Source: G963677485 sp964519405 (lineage in GTDB: Bacteria; Armatimonadota; HRBIN16). From it: a stretch of DNA of 64,000 nucleotides. The position numbers and the translations under genes were made by a program. Below are positions 17,468 through 26,441 of this stretch, one piece after another. Under the pieces are notes generated by a model. The model did no database searches, was not told where the DNA came from, and saw nothing but the letters and a program-made list of their open reading frames with translations. The DNA is taken from contig CAZFLA010000004.1 in NCBI GenBank assembly GCA_964519405.1, forward strand, positions 1-64,000. The letters are read 5' to 3'. Each line of letters starts with the position of its first letter. Within the stretch, counting starts at the first letter, position 1.

Positions 17468-18080
17468 GCCGTTTAATCACTTCTTCAGTAATGTCATTGC
17501 TTGAATACAACACCGATTCTGGTGATATCGAGAAGACGATCGTGTATTTCTTTTTAGATGCCACATCGTTGACTGCCGCTTTGACATCCAGCCACAGCTT
17601 GCGCTCTAAATTATCTTGAAATTGCTTCAATTGATCTGTTGCATCACTACGGTAGTCGTTAATATACTCCTTATTCACCTTCTCAATACTGGTCAGCTCA
17701 TTAAGCCGCAGCTTTTCGGTGTCGGTCAACGGGTTCTTCTGACGAAGTATATTCAGTTCATCACTAAGCTTCTTGGAGCTATCTTTCAAAGCAACCAGAC
17801 GGCTTTTCTGAGTGTCGTCAGGTTTTGCAGCGGCGCTGATAGTGACGTACTCTTTGTATTCGTCTTTAGTGAGCATCATGTTCTCTTGCATCCAGTCGAG
17901 TTGTAACTGGAAGAGAGCATGTTTATCACTTATCTGTTTATCAACATTGCGCATCTTGACGAGTGACTCGTTGACTTTCGCCAGATCTACAGCTCCGAAC
18001 TGCTGTGCTTGAACTGCCATCGATATACCCAAGACCATCATTATCGATACGATGACCTTCATTGGGTGACGCATTATCAT
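17451..18080 (-). CDS. ompH: OmpH/Skp-family periplasmic chaperone
   Basis: 209 aa. Signal peptide of about 25 residues (VIVSIMMVLGISMAVQAQ) followed by GAVDLAKVNESL, the short beta strand of Skp, then a long coiled coil rich in Lys, Glu, Gln and Leu (QLDWMQENMMLTKDEYKEY to LKQFQDNLERKLW), then a closing strand KKYTIVFSISPESVLYSS. Skp holds unfolded outer-membrane proteins on the way to BamA. AGGGGAG 11 bases before the ATG supports the start. It lies 29 bases after bamA in the same transcript, the standard bamA-skp order. Confidence 0.88.
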   Translation of the reverse strand: MIMRHPMKVIVSIMMVLGISMAVQAQQFGAVDLAKVNESLVKMRNVDKQISDKHALFQLQLDWMQENMMLTKDEYKEYVTISAAAKPDDTQKSRLVALKDSSKKLSDELNILRQKNPLTDTEKLRLNELTSIEKVNKEYINDYRSDATDQLKQFQDNLERKLWLDVKAAVNDVASKKKYTIVFSISPESVLYSSNDITEEVIKRLGSQK

Positions 18081-18109
18081 TATTTCGCTATCTCCCCTTG
18101 CTGTCTTAT

Positions 18110-18615
18110 TTAGAAGACATTTCCAAAACTAAAGTGTGTTTGAGATCCCTCGTCACCAAAGCCAATATCAATCCTCATGGTGCCAATTGGCAGCTGGAAT
18201 CTTACGCCTAATCCATAACCTATCTCAGGTTCGAATTTATCATGCTGCTTGTAATCAGCAAATCCACTGGTGCGCCAATCGCCGCCCCATGCATCACCGA
18301 TATCTGTGAACAACACAAGCGATAAGGCTTTACTAACGGGTTTCCTAAACTCAACTGATGACAGCAACATCCGAGATCCCCAAAGTCTGTCTTCAGCAAA
18401 ACCGCGCAGTGTTTCAGAGCCACCAACAAAGAATTGCTCATAGAACGGTAGTGTTCCGTTTGTATACCCAGCTTGCAGACGAGTAGCTATTACAGAGCGC
18501 ATATCGGTCTTTTCAATAGGCGGACGTTTGCCAATGGCGTAATATCTGCGTAGGTTGAGTTTAATCCGCTGATACTGAACGTCGCGTGCATCAAACCCAT
18601 ATCCTGCCTTTAGGT
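18110..18615 (-). CDS. bamA: BamA C-terminal part, after assembly gap
   Basis: The 3' piece of bamA, 168 codons in frame with LKAGYGFDARDVQYQ just after the N run, ending with NVF. It encodes the last strands of the Omp85 barrel: FFVGGSETLRGFAEDRLWG (the conserved loop-6 RGF region), LFTDIGDAWGG, GYGLGVRFQLPIGTMRIDIGFGDEG and a C-terminal aromatic strand HFSFGNVF. The terminal Phe is the usual signal of outer-membrane barrels. Read together with 18626-19853 as one gene. Confidence 0.9.
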
Positions 18616-18625
18616 NNNNNNNNNN
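18616..18625. other. Assembly gap (10 N) inside bamA
   Basis: Ten Ns between GGCGGCGGCT and ACCTAAAGGC on the coding strand. A frame-preserving gap would need a multiple of 3, so 10 is a placeholder and the real missing length differs. Comparison with Omp85 proteins suggests a few residues of a beta strand are missing. Confidence 0.95.
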
Positions 18626-19853
18626 AGCCGCCGCCTACCGGTTCAAAAGACCAGTCACGGGTATCGCGTGTCCATTCAGCACTTAGTGAATAGATTGTGC
18701 TGTCTTGCACTAAGAACTCGGCTGTGCTTGTATTGTCGATGTGCGAATCCGTGCCTTGTGTCCGCAGTGTCCACCGTAAGGTATCAGCGCGGCTCAGCGG
18801 AGTAGCCAGACTTACGCTAGCACCTTTACGTCGTTCGTAGTAGCCATTAGTTTCAGTAGTATTATCGGTTGAGTTAAGGCTTGTTCCGAACCGGTTATAA
18901 GCACTATCCCATGCACCAATGCTCAGCTCGGTTCCTTTCTTATCAATCCACGGGATCGTGTAGTAGGCTTCCAAACTGTCTTTGGAGGCACCGCCGCCAA
19001 ATAGATATCGACCGTTGATTTTATGAGCCATACCACGGAAGTTACGATCTTCATATTCCAGAAGACCAAACAACTTGCTTGTTGCGTTATAACCTGCTCC
19101 AATGTTGAAGCTGGCTACTCGATCCTCAGTGACATTAATGATGATCTTGATCTTATCTAGATCAGAACCAATTTCCCTTGTGTAGCTGAGGTCAGAAAAC
19201 AACCGCAAAGCATGGATTTTATTAAGGTCCTGCTGCATGGTTTGCGAGTTGAAGATGTCGCCAACCTTAGATCGCATCTCCCTAAGGATCACCATCTTCT
19301 TTGTTTTCTTAAGACCAACAAAGGTGATAGCTTCTACACGAACTTCCTTTAGAAGCAGTGTGATTTTGCTTGGGTCATTCTGGTCGAAACTGAAGGGCTC
19401 AACGAAAACTATGTTGCCCTTGTCCTCGTATTTGCGTTCCAACGCCCGATAGTCTTTAACAGCATTTTGCTGGTTAAATACCAGCCCCTGTTTGGTTAAC
19501 AGCGAATCTGTGATTTCTTTAGTAGTAAAGACAGTATTTCCAACAATCTTGATTTCGCTGACTTTAGGGAACTCGACAACTTTGATAATGAGCTCGATGC
19601 CGCCCTGTACTGCTTGTTGATCATACGATACTGCGCTGAATAAGCCCATCGCCTTTATCTGATCAACCGCAGCTGATGCCGCATCAGGTGTAAACTCGGT
19701 TCCCTCTAATTTACCAACCTGTGCCACAATAGCATCATGGCTAACATTTTGGTTGCCCACAATACTAAAACTGACTATAGGCTCTGCCATGGCTATAGAA
19801 ACGGTAAATAGAAGTGCTGCGATCGGTAATAGTCGTCTTATATAACCGCTCAT
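18626..19853 (-). CDS. bamA: BamA outer-membrane assembly factor, N-terminal part
   Basis: The 5' piece of bamA. A signal peptide (residues 1-23, LLPIAALLFTVSIAMA) is followed by three POTRA-like repeats near 25-95, 97-170 and 172-250 (for example FPKVSEIKIVGNTVFTTKEI and VRVEAITFVGLKKTKK), then the barrel, ending FEPVGGG at the gap. E. coli BamA has five POTRA repeats. The start at 19853 is preferred: it opens directly into the signal peptide and has GGAGG 12 bases upstream. Longer frames to 19901 or 19961 would put about 16-36 polar and basic residues ahead of it and run towards or into tamB. Confidence 0.92.
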
Positions 19854-19911
19854 TCCAGGTCGGTTCCTCCACTGTCGTATATATTTTCTCACTACATTCA
19901 TTTTACGGTCA

Positions 19912-22900
19912 TTAGAACCGTATTGAGCCTTCCAGCCCATATGATATGATGTTTTGCTCATCGCTAGACGCTGTAAGGCGTAGTCTAGGCGACACCTTTA
20001 ACCAACGCGGTAATTCATAACTCAATTTCGTCACGTATCGATCGTTGATATTATCAAACTGCCGCCAATAGCTGAGACTGAAACCAGAACCAAGCTGTTT
20101 CACTAGTGTTACGGAAAGTGGCTGGTCATGTTGATAACCGATGTGCACTTCTTGAAGACGAAAAGTGCCCTCTAACCCCAATTCTATCGGATTCAGTAAC
20201 TGAGGCACAAATTGGTTGCTTACCAAGTCAACAACACCGTTTCCAATGGCATTGTTCTTCCCACCAACAACATTCCTAATCATGCCTAATCCAAGAGAAT
20301 CGTAGATATCCTGTTGGCTGACATCAGCAGGATCTGCTTTGAAGCTGGCTTGCATTAAGCTAGCATCACCCAGTGGTCCCTGTAATTCCATAGTAACCTC
20401 ATGGCGTGATGCGTTGCTGCCATATGAGGCGACGCTTACCATAGCCGTAGCACGCATACTTACGTCAATATTAAACGGATTGTTCCCTGACACAGGATAC
20501 GCCAGTGCAATAACTGCCGGGGGTTGGATATTAAACACGGTTGTCGGCAGTAAAATCCGTCCTTGACTTAAGTGAAGGTCACCTCGGAGCTGCGGATCTG
20601 ACAGCCGCTTGTTGAGGCTAATCTGCCCACCGCCTTTTGCCTTAAACCTAGGCAGCTCCACTTCCGCATCGTTATTGATTACGAGTTGAAGACCATCAAG
20701 TGCAGGATCAAAGCCCGGTTTGGTTCCGCTTTTGGTAAACTCAAATCCATTAGGAAGAGACAACCCGAATTTGCTTGCCACTACCTTTCCTGATATCCTT
20801 GGCTGCTGCAGAGTACCCCCCATGGCTACATATCCATCGAACACACCGCGTATCCGTTCATTAAACTTCTTTGAGAGATTTCGTTGATCGATACTGAGCT
20901 GGTTTAGGGTGAGTTTGGAGTTCACTTGTGGTGACTTACCAAAGATACTATCAATACTGGCATCAAGCAGTAATCGTCCGCTCCCACCGATTGGTTCAGC
21001 AGAGGCATCGGTTAACTTGATCTGCTGCCCTGCAAGGCTAATCTTGGCGGTGATGTTTTTCAAACCTATCTGGTCGTTATACGCGCTGACAGTGCAGTCC
21101 GATAAGTTCATACCACCTGCCAACTGAGGCTTTTCAAAACTTCCAATTAACTTGATTCCTGCTGACCAGTCACCTTTAACACGTACGCCATCGGGCATCT
21201 TCACTAAGTTCATTAACGACGACAGCTCTTGCTTAGGTGCATCGACACTCATGTCGACGATAGCTTTGTCTGACCATTTTAGAGTTTCCGACGGCATCTG
21301 AACATATCCACTAATAGTTGCTTGACCGTTCTCTAAGCTAACCACTATTCGCGGTACGGTTATCTTTCCATTGTCCAAACTAATGGGATCTGAAGCAATG
21401 CTTTTAAGCTTTATTCCACCATATGCTGGGTCTTTCACAGAACACACTAGTGTTCCTGACGGAGAGCTCGTAGTACCACCAATCGACACAAACGCGTTTA
21501 AGTTACCAGCCAGGACACCAGCTTGCGGAAAAGCAGGCTGCAGGCGACTAAGGTCGAGATCTTGAAGTTCAACATGTCCTGTGAGGGCCCCTTCAGCGCT
21601 TGCTTTGGCCTCTCCAGTCATGTTGATCCCAGTCCCTTTCAAGCTAATCGGCTTCAACTGTACCGAGCCATCTGAGCGTGATCGTAAACCAACGTTGACA
21701 TTGAGGCCGTCAACACCGCGAACCATGAGTTGCTTCGCGTCAAGCGTAGCATACCAGTCTAGTTTGTTGACTTCACCTTCAACGTTGGTCACCAATGATA
21801 ACTTGCCTGCTACTGGATTAAGCTGCTGAAGGTTTTTGCGAGCTTCGGGCCATTTCTGGTTGATCCACCGTCCAGACACTAAAGCAGCGCTTAGCTCCGA
21901 AACATCCAGACCACTCAGCTTAACAATACTCGTTAACTTACGTGTTGCGATGGCATAATTGATCTGCGGAGCATCAATACGTCCGCCATACGCATTTGCG
22001 CCGAGGTTGTCAATCGCCACTTTTCCATTATCCATACTGACTTTACCATTGGCCTTATCGATGCTGAGCCCATCCCAACTCACCTGGCTCAGCTCTACAT
22101 CAGCCGATAACCTTGGTCCCTCATCGGTACCCATCACACGGAAATCGGCTTTGGCTTGACCAGCCAAATCTTGAGGCAGTGTTTTCGGCAGGTATCGTCG
22201 GAATGCTCGAAGCGCAAGCCCTGAGAACGTACCTGCAACGCGATAGTCAGCACCATGTCGTATGACGCCCGATGCATTTAACTCACCGTCTGGAAATCGT
22301 CCTGATACTTGATAGATTCGAAATAACTTGTCGTTGTATGATCCGTCCAGCACCACATCCCTCAGGTTCACATCGTCGTACGTGATGTTGTTGGAGGTCA
22401 TTTGCACCGTGACAGTTGGATCCTGTATGGTCCCGACTATGTTCACTTCAGCCCTTATTAGTCCATCCGGTAACGCTTCATTCGGTTCATCGGGCGTGGC
22501 CATAGAAGCTAGTTCAGCAATATCCCAATTACTGAAATACCCGCGGATGTCTACACTCCGGGCTGGCGAGTAAACCTTATTGATAACACCATCCCATTGA
22601 GCCAATCCAATGGTTCTTCGCGCATTTCCTTGGTTAAACCTAAGGTTCCCGTTCTTTACCTCGGCGTATACGCTAAGCATATCCAACTGCAGCCGATTAT
22701 ACTGAACATCCAAAGCCATAATGCGAGCAGATACATCGGGCTGCGATATCTTGCCCGATATCCGCCCAGTGCTGAACACATTACCGCGAAGCTTTTGACC
22801 TTCAGCAACTGGTGAAATCAGCGTTTTTATTGGAACGCCTTCTACACCATACCGAGCTTCTACTCTCTTGTTACCAACAGTGTAGCGTCCAGAGGCCCAG

Positions 22901-24402
22901 ATTCGTCCCACATCAGTTTTAATCCACAACGAACGCAGGTAGACTTGCTTACGGTCGATGTTTACTGCTGCATCTACTCGTCTGGCCGCATAACCTCGAT
23001 ATTTCACTGACTTCGCCTGAATGCGAAGATCAACTTTTGGTTCCTTAGTAGAGCCCGAGATTCCGGCTGACACCGAAGCTCTGCCTGTGATTTTCGGCAG
23101 CTTCATTGGTGTCTTTATCTGAGATATTTCAAGATCATCGCTCTTTGCTGACAACCGCATCGGCTTACCATCGAATGGAATGTAGCCGTCAAGTCGGACG
23201 CCGGCTTTACCTACCACAAAACGGCCGTTATCGATGCGCAAGGTATTGCGTTTATATGCGATATCTGCTTGACCAGAGCCTGCTTCATATCCGTTCCATC
23301 TGATGTGTTGAAAACGCACAGGCCCGGCAAGTATCAAGCCTGCTTCGCGGTCAAATGAATATGCTAGTTTTCCGGAAGAGGTGCCAAACTGAGGTATATT
23401 ACTCAGCATCCCCAGTTCACGCGTTAGCTTGACGGAGTTGATGCCTTTGAATGTTGTTTTACCCTCTACAGTGAAGTTCGGATGCCAGGCAATCTGTACA
23501 TCCGATTCCCCTTTACCATCTGCTAAGTTATGCTTTATTGCCAGCTGCACATGATGCTGATCATAAATCACCGCACCGCTCGATTTGCCTAACGGCTGCA
23601 TCCTATTATTGAGCTTCAGCGAAAGTGCTTGAGTGTCGATAAATCCCTTGCCATCAACGGAATAACGGCCGTGTCCTACCCATACTCGGCCAGAAGTGCT
23701 TGCCATGGCATGTTGTGCTTTGACTATATCGGAGCTGATAAATTCATGCACTGTATCCATGGGCCAGTTCGTCAGCTGATAACTGACGAGTGTACCTTCA
23801 CTACTATGGCTGCCTAGTGCGTGCAGTTTACTAGCACCTGGCGACGAGTCAACAGTGAAAGTGGTTACACCTGATGTGTTTAAGATATTACCGTATATTT
23901 TTGACACATGCAGCATTGCCGGTTTTACACGTTTCTTGTGCATAATCAAGCCGAAATCACCGTCGACAATAGTGATCTCTGTTACTTTTTTACCCGGCTT
24001 GCCTTTTTTTAGCGGCAAGGCGCGTTTAATATTCCACACGCCTTGTTTATCTTGTATGAGTATAAGTTTTGGCCTTAATACCTTAACCAATATGCGATTT
24101 TCATACAGCCCTCGAATGGAGACTTTTGGGCTATATACAATCCGCGGCTGCCCAGGCAGCTTATCATAGAGCTCAACATCGCGAAGTGATAACCCGCCAC
24201 CAAGCCAGTCTACCGACATCCGCTTTATGCGCAGGTCAATTCCGGAATGAGCTCGGATGTAGTTAACAAGTGCAGGAGGAGCTTCTTGATCAAACCACAG
24301 TGCACACTTCATGCCTATGGCACAAATCAGCGGAAACAGGCACACATAGCTGAACAAGGCAATAATTCCACCCCATTTTGTCGACAGCCATGATGTGTGC
24401 AT
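19912..24402 (-). CDS. tamB: TamB/YhdP-type envelope protein with DUF490 C-terminus
   Basis: 1496 aa. One N-terminal signal anchor (about residues 10-32, GGIIALFSYVCLFPLICAIGM), then a very long beta-rich periplasmic region with repeated AsmA/TamB-like strands (GVRLDGYIPFDGKPMRLSA, GNVFSTGRISGKISQP, RGDLHLSQGRILLP). It ends in the DUF490 domain (GDASLMQASFKADP, YQHDQPLSVTLVKQL) with a final Phe. TamB-like proteins bridge inner and outer membranes and help barrel assembly or lipid transport. Start 24402 is 7 bases after the lipA stop; a frame to 24480 overlaps lipA. Lies just upstream of bamA, supporting a TamB role with BamA instead of TamA, as in other phyla. Confidence 0.88.
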   Translation of the reverse strand: MHTSWLSTKWGGIIALFSYVCLFPLICAIGMKCALWFDQEAPPALVNYIRAHSGIDLRIKRMSVDWLGGGLSLRDVELYDKLPGQPRIVYSPKVSIRGLYENRILVKVLRPKLILIQDKQGVWNIKRALPLKKGKPGKKVTEITIVDGDFGLIMHKKRVKPAMLHVSKIYGNILNTSGVTTFTVDSSPGASKLHALGSHSSEGTLVSYQLTNWPMDTVHEFISSDIVKAQHAMASTSGRVWVGHGRYSVDGKGFIDTQALSLKLNNRMQPLGKSSGAVIYDQHHVQLAIKHNLADGKGESDVQIAWHPNFTVEGKTTFKGINSVKLTRELGMLSNIPQFGTSSGKLAYSFDREAGLILAGPVRFQHIRWNGYEAGSGQADIAYKRNTLRIDNGRFVVGKAGVRLDGYIPFDGKPMRLSAKSDDLEISQIKTPMKLPKITGRASVSAGISGSTKEPKVDLRIQAKSVKYRGYAARRVDAAVNIDRKQVYLRSLWIKTDVGRIWASGRYTVGNKRVEARYGVEGVPIKTLISPVAEGQKLRGNVFSTGRISGKISQPDVSARIMALDVQYNRLQLDMLSVYAEVKNGNLRFNQGNARRTIGLAQWDGVINKVYSPARSVDIRGYFSNWDIAELASMATPDEPNEALPDGLIRAEVNIVGTIQDPTVTVQMTSNNITYDDVNLRDVVLDGSYNDKLFRIYQVSGRFPDGELNASGVIRHGADYRVAGTFSGLALRAFRRYLPKTLPQDLAGQAKADFRVMGTDEGPRLSADVELSQVSWDGLSIDKANGKVSMDNGKVAIDNLGANAYGGRIDAPQINYAIATRKLTSIVKLSGLDVSELSAALVSGRWINQKWPEARKNLQQLNPVAGKLSLVTNVEGEVNKLDWYATLDAKQLMVRGVDGLNVNVGLRSRSDGSVQLKPISLKGTGINMTGEAKASAEGALTGHVELQDLDLSRLQPAFPQAGVLAGNLNAFVSIGGTTSSPSGTLVCSVKDPAYGGIKLKSIASDPISLDNGKITVPRIVVSLENGQATISGYVQMPSETLKWSDKAIVDMSVDAPKQELSSLMNLVKMPDGVRVKGDWSAGIKLIGSFEKPQLAGGMNLSDCTVSAYNDQIGLKNITAKISLAGQQIKLTDASAEPIGGSGRLLLDASIDSIFGKSPQVNSKLTLNQLSIDQRNLSKKFNERIRGVFDGYVAMGGTLQQPRISGKVVASKFGLSLPNGFEFTKSGTKPGFDPALDGLQLVINNDAEVELPRFKAKGGGQISLNKRLSDPQLRGDLHLSQGRILLPTTVFNIQPPAVIALAYPVSGNNPFNIDVSMRATAMVSVASYGSNASRHEVTMELQGPLGDASLMQASFKADPADVSQQDIYDSLGLGMIRNVVGGKNNAIGNGVVDLVSNQFVPQLLNPIELGLEGTFRLQEVHIGYQHDQPLSVTLVKQLGSGFSLSYWRQFDNINDRYVTKLSYELPRWLKVSPRLRLTASSDEQNIISYGLEGSIRF

Positions 24403-24409
24403 GATGTAT

Positions 24410-25288
24410 CTAGCCCTTATTCTTCCGGTTAACCCAAAGTTGCTTGGAGAACTCAGCCGCATTATATGAACTGCGAACAAGCGGTGCAGACGCTACGAAT
24501 TTAAACCCTAGCTGCTCCCCAATCTGCTGGTATCTAGCAAATTGTTCTGGATGAACATACTCAGCAACATCCAAGTGCTGCAGTGTTGGACGTATATACT
24601 GGCCTATGGTCATTGCGTCCACATCGTGTTCGCGAAGATCATGCATGACCTGAATAACCTGCTGCTCGGTCTCCCCCATGCCAACCATGATTCCGCTTTT
24701 GGTATATGCGTCGGGTCGCTGCCGCTTGGCCTCTAGCAGCACATCCAGTGATCGCTCGTAAATTGCTTGTGGACGCGCGACTGGGAAGAGGTCGGGAACG
24801 GTCTCCACATTGTGGTTAAATATGTCGGGTTCGGCATCCATCACTATCTTTAAAGCACCGTAATCACCCTTAAAGTCAGGTGTCAACACCTCCACAATCG
24901 TCTCCGGCGCGAATGCTCGAATCTCCTTGATGGTCAAAGCAAACTGCTCGGCTCCACCGTCTGCCAAATCGTCTCTTGTTACAGAGGTTACCACTACGTG
25001 CTTGAGGTTCAGGTCACGTGCGGCTTCTGCTACTTTCCGCGGTTCATCAGTATCAACATCCTGCCCTTTACCAGTAGCAACAGCACAATATCGGCAGTTT
25101 CGCGTACACACGTCGCCAAGTATCATAAAAGTCGCTGTATGCTTGCTCCAGCACTCGTTAAGGTTAGGACATCGAGCGCTTTGACAGACTGTATGCAGCC
25201 CGCGTTGAGCTACAGCAACATGAACATCCGGTGCATGGTCAGGCCTAGGCGCCCTCACCCTAAGCCATTCAGGTAGTCTTTGGTTCAT
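24410..25288 (-). CDS. lipA: Lipoyl synthase
   Basis: 292 aa radical-SAM enzyme inserting two sulfurs into octanoyl groups. It has both clusters: the auxiliary CQSARCPNLNECW (CX4CX5C) and the SAM CTRNCRYCAV (CX3CX2C), and the C-terminal RSSYNA motif that ligates the auxiliary cluster through Ser. ATG at 25288 follows TGGAG with 7 bases spacing; a TTG at 25300 is also in frame. Heads the minus-strand cluster that continues into tamB, although lipoylation is not an envelope function. No lipB is adjacent. Confidence 0.97.
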   Translation of the reverse strand: MNQRLPEWLRVRAPRPDHAPDVHVAVAQRGLHTVCQSARCPNLNECWSKHTATFMILGDVCTRNCRYCAVATGKGQDVDTDEPRKVAEAARDLNLKHVVVTSVTRDDLADGGAEQFALTIKEIRAFAPETIVEVLTPDFKGDYGALKIVMDAEPDIFNHNVETVPDLFPVARPQAIYERSLDVLLEAKRQRPDAYTKSGIMVGMGETEQQVIQVMHDLREHDVDAMTIGQYIRPTLQHLDVAEYVHPEQFARYQQIGEQLGFKFVASAPLVRSSYNAAEFSKQLWVNRKNKG

Positions 25289-25356
25289 TACTAACTCCAA
25301 TCGTCACCCCATTTGCCTATACAAACGGAACAACACTTACTACCATTATATCCTTC

Positions 25357-25418
25357 TATACTGGTATACTGGTATCAATTGGTGTTTCTACATGAAGCGG
25401 TCAATATACACAGAATGA
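25357..25418 (+). promoter_or_regulatory. Tandem TATACTGG repeats and 8-codon leader frame
   Basis: Two perfect copies of TATACTGG (25357-25364, 25365-25372) followed by the partial TATCAATTGG. Each holds a TATACT -10 box. A leader frame of 8 codons (MKRSIYTE, 25392-25418) ends in a TGA that overlaps the lytic transglycosylase ATG as ATGA. The main start has no good Shine-Dalgarno, so coupling through this frame is possible. Confidence 0.35.
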
Positions 25419-26419
25419 ATAGACGAATACTAGCTTATACATCACTGGTGGTATTGTGTTCAGGAATAACCGGTCATGCGGTTTTCGCTGAACCATCACT
25501 GTCATCAGTTGCTGCGAACCGCCAGCAGCTTCAACTTGCCGCTCAGGATTATCTATCACTCCGCAATAAACTCAGTGGTTCACTGTATGAAGATGAAGTT
25601 CGTCTTGTTGGTATTTGCGACCTGCCCGACAATCTTCAGTTGATGAACCTGCAAAGCACAACAAAGCCATCCGTCACTTACGATGTGAAGATTGCTGCTG
25701 ACCAAACAGCGCCGCGTATGGGAATATCATACCGCGCACTACTCATGAGCGATGCATCAGGTCGTTATAGTCTTTTGGGATTTTCTGTTCCCACGGATGT
25801 AGACGCCTGCGAACAACAGATCATTGAGCATGATAATCTAGCTAAGGCAAATAAAAAGATCGCTGCATCAAAACCCGTTGTTCGAGCGAATACGAAGCTC
25901 AGCTCCCGGTTCGGTAACGCCAGTTATATGCCAGTGTATCCAGCGTATCTAAAAGCTATAAAGGGCTTCAATCCCCGCTTAACGGATGAACAAGCAGAAG
26001 TCATCACACACAGCTTACTTTCTTACAGCCAGAAATTTGGAGTCGATCCCCGCTTAGTAGTCGCCATGATCTTAGCGGAAAGCCACTTCAATCCAGATGC
26101 CGTGAGCCGCGCAGGTGCGACTGGGCTCGGTCAGTTGATGCCAAGAACAGCCAATGGCTTAGGCGTGGGCAACCCGCGAGATCCTAGACAAAATCTCTAC
26201 GGCAGCATCAAGCTGCTTCGTGGTCACCTTAGTAATTATGCTTCAAAAGTAGGAAGTGAAGGCGTGGCTTCATGGAAGCATATCATATTGACCATGGCGG
26301 CCTATAATGCTGGAAGCGGGGCGGTAAAAAAATACGGAGGCGTGCCCCCATTTAAGGAGACACGCGCCCATGTCGAAAAAGTGATTGGATTCTATAAGAA
26401 GCTTTGTTCAGCAGACTAA
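25415..26419 (+). CDS. Lytic transglycosylase, SLT domain
   Basis: 334 aa. Signal peptide (residues 1-26, LAYTSLVVLCSGITGHAVFA) then about 170 residues of unknown fold, then a C-terminal SLT domain: VDPRLVVAMILAESHFNPDAVSRAGATGLGQLMP with the catalytic Glu in AESHF, and MAAYNAGSGAVKKYGG. It would cleave peptidoglycan in the periplasm. The start at 25415 is chosen because the signal peptide begins there; an in-frame ATG at 25313 adds a long non-signal extension across the promoter. It diverges from lipA and converges on the ABC exporter. Confidence 0.88.
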   Translation: MNRRILAYTSLVVLCSGITGHAVFAEPSLSSVAANRQQLQLAAQDYLSLRNKLSGSLYEDEVRLVGICDLPDNLQLMNLQSTTKPSVTYDVKIAADQTAPRMGISYRALLMSDASGRYSLLGFSVPTDVDACEQQIIEHDNLAKANKKIAASKPVVRANTKLSSRFGNASYMPVYPAYLKAIKGFNPRLTDEQAEVITHSLLSYSQKFGVDPRLVVAMILAESHFNPDAVSRAGATGLGQLMPRTANGLGVGNPRDPRQNLYGSIKLLRGHLSNYASKVGSEGVASWKHIILTMAAYNAGSGAVKKYGGVPPFKETRAHVEKVIGFYKKLCSAD

Positions 26420-26441
26420 GTCTTCCCACCAGGTAAGTTAG

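Noticed and set aside
18110..19853. bamA as a frameshifted pseudogene
   Set aside because: The break is exactly at an N run; both flanks are intact and conserved.
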